NCBI GenBank assembly: GCA_023412455.1
Contig: JAEYNQ010000044.1
Span: 1 to 19,566 of the forward strand
Length of the DNA: 19,566 nucleotides
Direction: 5' to 3'
Source of the DNA: Bacillota bacterium
Lineage (GTDB): Bacteria > Bacillota > Clostridia > Lachnospirales > Cellulosilyticaceae
In this document: piece by piece, positions 15,173 to 19,566 of the stretch
Numbering within the stretch: the stretch's first letter is position 1
How the letters are laid out: each line of letters starts with the position of its first letter
Program-made: the position numbers and the translations under genes
The notes under the pieces: model-generated
Database searches by the model: none
What the model was told of the DNA's origin: nothing
What the model saw: only the letters and a program-made list of their open reading frames with translations

Positions 15173-15201
15173 TTGACACTGGATTCTTTTAATAATAAAA
15201 T
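15173..15201 (+). promoter_or_regulatory. pyrG promoter
   Basis: A perfect -35 TTGACA (15173-15178), a 17-base spacer and TAAAAT (15196-15201, five of six). The start is near 15208, with a leader of about 46 bases. The leader has no terminator hairpin and no initial run of G, so the CTP-sensing attenuator described for Bacillus pyrG is not seen. Confidence 0.7.
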
Positions 15202-15253
15202 AAAAAGGTTAATAATTGAGAAATGATAAAACAAATGGGTTGAGGTGAAAAAA

Positions 15254-16867
15254 ATGGCGACGAAATACATTTTTGTTACAGGAGGAGTTGTTTCAGGCTT
15301 AGGTAAAGGCATTACAGCTGCTTGTTTAGGAAGATTACTAAAAGCAAGAGGGAAAAAAGTTACGATTCAAAAGTTTGACCCTTACATTAATATTGACCCA
15401 GGGACAATGAGCCCTTACCAACATGGAGAAGTCTTTGTTACCCATGATGGTTCTGAAACGGACTTAGACTTAGGACATTATGAGCGATTTATTGACGAAA
15501 AGTTAAACAAGTACAGTAATGTGACAACAGGTAAAATTTATTGGTCTGTTCTAAATAAAGAACGTAAAGGGGATTACTTAGGAGCAACTGTACAGGTTAT
15601 TCCTCATATTACCAATATGATAAAAGATTGCGTGTATCGTGTAGGAAATACAGGGGAGACATCAGATATCGTTATTACAGAAATTGGTGGGACTGTAGGA
15701 GATATCGAAAGCTTACCTTTCTTAGAAGCCATTAGACAAGTAGCCACGGAAGTAGGTAAAGAAAATGTCCTTTATATTCACGTAACGCTCGTACCTTATT
15801 TAAGTAAATCAGGTGAAATGAAAACAAAACCTACGCAACACTCTGTTAAAGAATTGCGCTCCATTGGTATTCAGCCAGACATTATTGTATGTCGTACAGA
15901 ATATCCTATATCTGATGACATGAAATATAAAATTGCATTATTCTGTAATGTAGATAAAGATTGTGTGGTTCAAAATTTAGATGCTGAAACCCTTTATCAA
16001 GTACCTCTTATGTTAGAAGAAGAAGGACTTGCTAAAATCGTATGTAGAAAACTACATATGGATGCTCTAGAGCCTGATTTAACAGAATGGAAAGCAATGA
16101 TTGAGAAGGAAAGAAATAGAGATAAACTGACTAAGATTGCTCTTGTAGGTAAATATGTAGAACTTCATGATGCTTACTTATCCATCGTAGAATCTCTTCA
16201 CCATGCTGGTATTTATCATGGGGCAGAAGTTGATATCGTTTGGCTGAATGCCGAAACAGTAACAGCTGATAAAGTCCATGAGCTATTAAGAGATGTAGAT
16301 GGTATCCTAGTACCAGGTGGTTTTGGGGACCGAGGTATAGAGGGTAAGATTCAAGCAGTACGTTATGCAAGAGAAAATAATATACCTTATTTTGGAATTT
16401 GCTTAGGAATGCAATGCGCCGTTATTGAGTTTGCTCGACATGTAGCAGGACTACAAGGAGCTCACAGCTCAGAACTTTTACCAACAACCAAATACCCAGT
16501 TATAGATATTATGCCAGACCAAAAAGATATAGAAGATATGGGTGGAACCATGAGACTTGGGGCTTACCCTTGTAAGTTAGAAAAAGAAACAAAAGCCTAT
16601 GAAGCTTATAAAGAAGATTTGATTCAAGAAAGACATCGACATCGCTATGAATACAATAATCACTATAGAGAACTTTTGACATCAAAAGGACTTAAGATTA
16701 CGGGAACATCACCAGATAACCGTTTAGTAGAGATTGTTGAGTTAGAAGACCATCCATGGTTTGTAGGGGTGCAATTCCATCCAGAATTTTTATCAAGACC
16801 TAATAGACCTCATCCACTTTTTAAGGACTTTGTGGGAGCTGCCTTAAGACTAAGTGAACAAAAATAA
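15254..16867 (+). CDS. pyrG: CTP synthase (glutamine-hydrolysing)
   Basis: This cytosolic enzyme makes CTP from UTP, ATP and glutamine, the last step of pyrimidine nucleotide synthesis. The amidoligase domain (1-~265) starts with KYIFVTGGVVSGLGKGI, has KFDPYINIDPGTMSP and the GGTVGDIES segment, and HVTLVPYL with KPTQHSV. The class I glutaminase domain (~290-537) has PGGFGDRG, nucleophile Cys383 in GICLGMQ, and the His-Glu pair in GVQFHPEF. The 537-residue length is normal. The ATG is chosen with GAGG at 15242-15245; a GTG nine bases earlier overlaps that site. It has its own promoter and terminator. It shares dependence on glutamine with asnB nearby. Confidence 0.98.
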   Translation: MATKYIFVTGGVVSGLGKGITAACLGRLLKARGKKVTIQKFDPYINIDPGTMSPYQHGEVFVTHDGSETDLDLGHYERFIDEKLNKYSNVTTGKIYWSVLNKERKGDYLGATVQVIPHITNMIKDCVYRVGNTGETSDIVITEIGGTVGDIESLPFLEAIRQVATEVGKENVLYIHVTLVPYLSKSGEMKTKPTQHSVKELRSIGIQPDIIVCRTEYPISDDMKYKIALFCNVDKDCVVQNLDAETLYQVPLMLEEEGLAKIVCRKLHMDALEPDLTEWKAMIEKERNRDKLTKIALVGKYVELHDAYLSIVESLHHAGIYHGAEVDIVWLNAETVTADKVHELLRDVDGILVPGGFGDRGIEGKIQAVRYARENNIPYFGICLGMQCAVIEFARHVAGLQGAHSSELLPTTKYPVIDIMPDQKDIEDMGGTMRLGAYPCKLEKETKAYEAYKEDLIQERHRHRYEYNNHYRELLTSKGLKITGTSPDNRLVEIVELEDHPWFVGVQFHPEFLSRPNRPHPLFKDFVGAALRLSEQK

Positions 16868-16898
16868 GAAAGTTAAAATTTTAGAATGATCTCAATAG

Positions 16899-16935
16899 AA
16901 AAGTAGCTAGGACAAATAAGTCTTAGCTACTTTTT
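16899..16935. terminator. Terminator after pyrG, shared with the convergent gene
   Basis: AAAAGTAGCTAGGAC (16899-16913) pairs with GTCTTAGCTACTTTT (16920-16934) through 15 pairs including one G-T, with a six-base loop and a T-run to the right. It lies ten bases from the stop of the leftward membrane-protein gene. Confidence 0.88.
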
Positions 16936-16944
16936 AAGTGAAGT

Positions 16945-17289
16945 CTAGAAAAAAAGAGTAAAGACATAATAAAGATGCGTAAGGTTAACGAGAGCATAGA
17001 GGCCTAATAGGATAAAGATTAGTAGATTACACCACTTTAAGTTAGGAACATCACCACTATCTAGATGCTTAAATAAGAAATAGATGAGGGCAGCAGGAAA
17101 AAATACTTTGACTGCAATACTAGGAAGAGCATTTTGAACGATAGACTGCATCAAGACATTGGCTTCAAAAAAAGCACCTGTTTTAAGTAGTGTAAAGGTA
17201 AAAAGAATATCGGTGCAGTTGAGGATATAAATAAGAGTAAACTTACTTTTAATGGTATAAGGTGAAGAATCCTTTATAAATTTTAGCAT
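16945..17289 (-). CDS. Small integral membrane protein, DUF5658-like
   Basis: The 114-residue product has about four hydrophobic segments and a short basic N-terminus (MLKFIKDSSPYTIKSK). The first segment carries LNCTDILFTFTLLKTGAFFEANVLMQ, which matches the D-x(3)-T then G-x(3)-E/N-P/V-L-M signature I associate with DUF5658; the usual ENP is ANV here. A lysine in the third segment region (AVKVFFPAALIYF) also fits. Function is unknown. The start is set by GGAGGTG at 17294-17300 on this strand; the open frame runs 16 residues further without a ribosome site. It is transcribed toward pyrG and divergent from the MarR-type gene. Confidence 0.65.
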   Translation of the reverse strand: MLKFIKDSSPYTIKSKFTLIYILNCTDILFTFTLLKTGAFFEANVLMQSIVQNALPSIAVKVFFPAALIYFLFKHLDSGDVPNLKWCNLLIFILLGLYALVNLTHLYYVFTLFF

Positions 17290-17343
17290 GGAACACCTCC
17301 TATCAAAGTATAGACGAAAAGGAGACTCTTTAATCACAAGGAC

Positions 17344-17372
17344 TTGACAAGTGGTGAGTAAACTCTTAGACT
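17344..17372 (+). promoter_or_regulatory. Candidate promoter of the MarR/FabT-like gene
   Basis: A perfect TTGACA (17344-17349), 17 bases, then TAGACT (17367-17372, four of six). The start would be near 17379, just before the TTTGA palindrome. Confidence 0.5.
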
Positions 17373-17385
17373 TTTAATATAAAGA

Positions 17386-17398
17386 TTTGAAAGTCAAA
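17386..17398. promoter_or_regulatory. Likely operator of the MarR/FabT-like regulator
   Basis: TTTGA-AAG-TCAAA is a 13-base palindrome 25 bases before the start codon. From memory, FabT-type regulators bind TTTGA/TCAAA palindromes with a three-base centre. Its place after the predicted transcription start would fit self-repression. Confidence 0.5.
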
Positions 17399-17422
17399 GT
17401 AATTTAAGGAAGGTAAGAAAAA

Positions 17423-17872
17423 ATGGAAGGATCAATTAAGATCATTAATGAGTTACTCGTTGAGTTATTTAATGATGTATTAACAATAGAAAAAACAGCT
17501 TTACAAAGTGGCCCCTTTAAAGATTTATCTATTACGGAAATGCATGTTTTAGAGGCTATAGGTTTAGGGCAAAAAACCATGACGGATGTAGCCAGTGAGT
17601 TAGGTGTGACAGTAGGCACTCTAACCACAGCTATTAATCGCTTAGTAAAGAAAGAATATGTCCTCCGTACCCGTTCAGAAGAAGACCGACGCATTGTTTA
17701 TGTTGCCCTTTCAAAAACAGGTAAGTTGGCCTATCGCATTCATGAAAAATTTCATCAAGATATGGTAAAGACTATGACGGCTAAGCTGTCTAATGATGAT
17801 AACGAGGTGCTTATTGCCTCTCTTAATAGGCTGAGTACGTTTTTTAAAGAGCAATATCATTTGCATAAATAA
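17423..17872 (+). CDS. MarR-family regulator, FabT-like
   Basis: The 149-residue winged-helix DNA-binding protein is expected to act as a dimer in the cytosol. DLSITEMHVLEAIGLG (~33-48) leads into the helix-turn-helix MTDVASELGVTVGTLTTAINRLVKKEYV (~53-80), and the wing is RTRSEEDRRIVYVALSKTG. The N-terminal FNDVLTIEKTAL and the C-terminal helix fit dimerisation. The sequence style resembles FabT, the acyl-ACP-dependent repressor of fatty acid synthesis. FabT usually stands before fabH/acpP, but no fab genes lie here, so its targets would be remote. A TTTGA palindrome upstream suggests autoregulation. AAGGAAGG precedes the ATG. MarR family is certain; FabT is a moderate call. Confidence 0.88.
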   Translation: MEGSIKIINELLVELFNDVLTIEKTALQSGPFKDLSITEMHVLEAIGLGQKTMTDVASELGVTVGTLTTAINRLVKKEYVLRTRSEEDRRIVYVALSKTGKLAYRIHEKFHQDMVKTMTAKLSNDDNEVLIASLNRLSTFFKEQYHLHK

Positions 17873-17962
17873 AAAAAGTAGCCAAGAGGCCATAGAAATA
17901 GCTGGAAATGACGTCTCTATTTAACAGGTGGTAGCATATGATAAAGATAGAGGGGGGATTTT

Positions 17963-18349
17963 ATGTTTGGATTAAAGAAGCAACTGATCAAAAGTTTTAT
18001 TAAGCTAAGTGTCATCGAGAACAAACCCAATAGCTTAAAGATAAGAATTAATAAACTAGAAGATCTAGCACCAGAATATCGTATGTATGAAAAGGAAATA
18101 ATAGAGGCTATACGGCTATTACAAGGTATAGAAGAGGTGGCAGTTAGCTTTGAAGAGGGAGTTATTACCATTAAGTATAATGACCAAAAGCTCTCCCCAC
18201 AAACTATTTTTTACTGGCTACAGCTTATTATTGATGTAGGTTTGGATAACTTTGAATTTATTGAGCAATATGCAGAAAAAGACATAGAACGGGTAAGAAA
18301 TTATCTAAGGCCAATTCTAGAGAGTAAGGTGCAAAAGTATAATCGTTAA
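17963..18349 (+). CDS. Small HMA2-like alpha/beta protein of unknown function
   Basis: The 128-residue soluble protein is not firmly recognised. The layout SLKIRINKLEDL (strand), EKEIIEAIRLLQGIEEVAVS (helix then Gly-I-E-x-V strand), GVITIKYNDQKLS (strand) and a following helix suggests a ferredoxin-like beta-alpha-beta-beta-alpha fold such as HMA2 domains. The metal-binding CxxC of true HMA domains is absent and the protein has no cysteine at all. A second helical part (~95-128) follows. The start is set by a GGGGGG-containing site. It lies 90 bases after the MarR-type gene, without a clear terminator between, and 79 bases before mtnN. Confidence 0.6.
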   Translation: MFGLKKQLIKSFIKLSVIENKPNSLKIRINKLEDLAPEYRMYEKEIIEAIRLLQGIEEVAVSFEEGVITIKYNDQKLSPQTIFYWLQLIIDVGLDNFEFIEQYAEKDIERVRNYLRPILESKVQKYNR

Positions 18350-18362
18350 CAGTGGTTAGGAG

Positions 18363-18391
18363 TTGTAAAAGAAACGATTATCTATTACTAT
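18363..18391 (+). promoter_or_regulatory. Candidate mtnN promoter
   Basis: TTGTAA (18363-18368), 17 bases, TACTAT (18386-18391). Each hexamer matches consensus at four of six places, with ideal spacing. The start would be near 18398. Confidence 0.4.
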
Positions 18392-18428
18392 ATAAAGAAG
18401 TAGACAAGTCAATTGGGAGGACATACAA

Positions 18429-19133
18429 ATGATAGGAATTATAGGTGCAATGGAAGAGGAAGTTATTTCTCTTAAAAGAAAAGTAGAAGGAATTAATAAA
18501 CAAACCCTAGCTGGCATGGACTTTTATACAGGTAAAATCCATGAGAAAGATGTGGTCATTGTAAGATGTGGCATAGGTAAAGTCAATGCTGCTGTGTGTA
18601 CCCAAATATTAGTGGATAGATTTGAGGTTACTACTGTTATTAATACAGGTGTTGCAGGAGGCCTTTACCCTGATATTAACATTGGAGATATTGTTGTATC
18701 CAGTGATACAGTAGAACATGATATGGATGCCTCAGCTGTAGGCAATCCTAGAGGTGAGATTCCACGTATGAATAAAACCTATTTTGAAGCAGACCAGCTA
18801 TTGGTGGACTGTGCTAAAAAGGCAGCTGAAGCGTTAAAGGGTGAGCATAAGGTTTATGTAGGACGTGTAGCCAGTGGGGATCAGTTTATTTCAAGCATGA
18901 AGGTAAAAGAAGATATTTACACTACCTTTACCGCCTATTGTGCAGAAATGGAAGGCGCTGCTATTGCCCATACTTGCTTCCTCAATCAAATTCCATTTGT
19001 AATTATTCGTGCCATTTCAGATAAGGCAGATAGTAGTGCGGATGTAAACTTTGAGGAATTTGTGAATGTAGCAGCTAAAAATGCCAGCCGTATGATTGAA
19101 GCCATGATAAAAGAAATGGGTTCTATCCATTAA
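18429..19133 (+). CDS. mtnN: MTA/SAH nucleosidase
   Basis: This cytosolic enzyme cleaves adenine from 5'-methylthioadenosine and S-adenosylhomocysteine, clearing inhibitors left by polyamine synthesis and methylation. IGIIGAMEEEV gives Glu11, CAEMEGAAIAH gives Glu173 and Glu175, and AISDKAD gives the catalytic Asp198. INTGVAGGL (71-79), the phosphorylase-like loop, and ASGDQFI (148-154) are also as expected. The 234-residue length is standard. The ATG has GGGAGGA ten bases upstream. It appears to be the last gene of its transcript, before a long terminator hairpin. No luxS is visible nearby. Confidence 0.97.
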   Translation: MIGIIGAMEEEVISLKRKVEGINKQTLAGMDFYTGKIHEKDVVIVRCGIGKVNAAVCTQILVDRFEVTTVINTGVAGGLYPDINIGDIVVSSDTVEHDMDASAVGNPRGEIPRMNKTYFEADQLLVDCAKKAAEALKGEHKVYVGRVASGDQFISSMKVKEDIYTTFTAYCAEMEGAAIAHTCFLNQIPFVIIRAISDKADSSADVNFEEFVNVAAKNASRMIEAMIKEMGSIH

Positions 19134-19155
19134 AATAGAATAAGTAGGAAATGAC

Positions 19156-19251
19156 AAGAGGCCATCTCACTCATTCAAGTATTTTCTCTTTTAAGTAGAC
19201 TAATCAGTTGATTTAAAAGGGAACATACTTGGAGTGAGAAGGGCCTTTTTT
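19156..19251 (+). terminator. Very long terminator hairpin after mtnN
   Basis: AGGCC (19159-19163) pairs with GGCCT (19242-19246), TCTCACTC (19165-19172) with GAGTGAGA (19232-19239), AAGTAT (19177-19182) with ATACTT (19225-19230), and TTCTCTTTTAA (19184-19194) with TTAAAAGGGAA (19213-19223). The stem has about 30 pairs with small bulges and an 18-base loop, followed by six T. The remaining gap to 19394 has no gene I can support. Confidence 0.8.
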
Positions 19252-19360
19252 AAATTTAAGTTTATGGGTAAAAAGAGGGAAGTGGTGAGAGTTGGTAAGA
19301 TGAAGGGAGCAAAGTTTTGCATAAGCTTATAGAGGTAGTTAATAGGAGAGAAAGACATTA

Positions 19361-19376
19361 ATTTGATAAATCAAAT
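19361..19376. repeat. TTTGA-type inverted repeat upstream of a promoter
   Basis: ATTTGA and TCAAAT flank a TAAA centre, 18 bases before the -35 at 19395. It resembles the palindrome before the MarR/FabT-like gene but has a four-base centre. Confidence 0.3.
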
Positions 19377-19394
19377 ATATTAGAATAGTATGAA

Positions 19395-19423
19395 TTGAAA
19401 AAATAATAATTACGTTATATAAT
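19395..19423 (+). promoter_or_regulatory. Strong sigma-A-type promoter for the right-edge gene
   Basis: TTGAAA (19395-19400, five of six), 17 bases, and a perfect TATAAT (19418-19423). The start near 19430 leaves a leader of about 100 bases in which I see no known riboswitch. Confidence 0.65.
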
Positions 19424-19528
19424 ATATAGAGTGTTATACATATAATGTAATACCTATAGGAGTAAATACAAGAAGCAGCTTAGTAAAGCTTAAGGTAAAG
19501 CGTATAAATATAAAGTAGGGGGGCTAAG

Positions 19529-19566
19529 ATGAAAGGGTTAAAGAAAATAGGAATTTCAATCGTATT
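19529..19566 (+). CDS. Start of a gene cut by the right edge, probably exported
   Basis: Only 12 codons are present: MKGLKKIGISIV. A G-rich ribosome site (AGGGGGG, 19517-19523) lies five bases before the ATG, and a strong promoter is upstream. The basic start followed by hydrophobic residues looks like the beginning of a signal peptide. The product cannot be identified. Confidence 0.55.
   Translation, partial: MKGLKKIGISIV

Noticed and set aside
17938..18003. Tiny 21-codon frame before and into the HMA2-like gene
   Set aside because: It has an AGGTGG-like site, but it overlaps the real gene start out of frame and its sequence is simply the shifted reading of the ribosome site and gene.
19264..19332. 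22-codon frame starting MGKKREVVRVG
   Set aside because: No ribosome-binding site and no recognisable product in a terminator/promoter gap.
1..19566. Mobile elements, CRISPR, tRNA or rRNA genes, toxin-antitoxin or phage-defence system
   Set aside because: I looked for transposase or integrase proteins, repeat-spacer arrays, tRNA-like or rRNA motifs and paired small toxin/antitoxin frames and found none.

Overview
The window looks like the chromosome of a low-GC, endospore-forming, motile Firmicute, most likely a clostridium of the Lachnospirales (a Cellulosilyticum-like organism is my guess, not proven). The grounds are AT-rich DNA, strong AGGAGG-type ribosome sites, GTG and TTG starts, a flagellin with its own export-chaperone-like gene, the yaaL-bofA pair typical of spore formers, and a large flagellar protein of a kind I associate with Lachnospiraceae. 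I see no IS, phage gene, CRISPR array, rRNA or tRNA. This is mostly ordinary core chromosome.

Positions 1-4790 form a motility block: a large repeat-rich protein cut by the left edge whose C-terminus resembles the FliK hook-length domain, a 54-residue protein overlapping the next gene, a FliS-like chaperone, and a flagellin with a long variable middle and three cysteines. The sporulation pair yaaL-bofA follows (4864-5406). Both of its ribosome sites lie inside potential hairpins, and the bofA one is long and nearly perfect.

The 5407-5765 gap is the most unusual non-coding stretch. It holds two perfect and two near-perfect DnaA boxes, an extended -10 promoter with one box in its spacer, and, about 75 bp after that promoter, a strong terminator. 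There is no reading frame between them, so this looks like a small RNA gene or a leader that terminates early.

Positions 5766-10592 hold a rightward run: an unknown 240-residue protein, a membrane-anchored M1-peptidase-like protein that has lost every zinc ligand and catalytic residue of HExxH-x18-E, a flavodoxin-like/SCP2 fusion, a HIT-family hydrolase and a secreted stalk-domain protein. A perfect bidirectional terminator separates it from the convergent asnB (asparagine synthetase). A divergent promoter region leads to malic enzyme and murG. Then come pyrG (CTP synthase, own promoter), a leftward four-helix membrane protein, a MarR/FabT-like regulator with a probable autoregulatory operator, a small HMA-like protein, and mtnN (MTA/SAH nucleosidase). 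A very long terminator hairpin and a strong promoter precede the first codons of another gene at the right edge.

Functional themes are flagellar assembly, control of sporulation timing, nitrogen and nucleotide metabolism (asnB and pyrG both use glutamine), lipid II synthesis (murG) and S-adenosylmethionine by-product recycling (mtnN). Start codons were set mainly from ribosome-binding sites; several genes begin inside their longest open frame.
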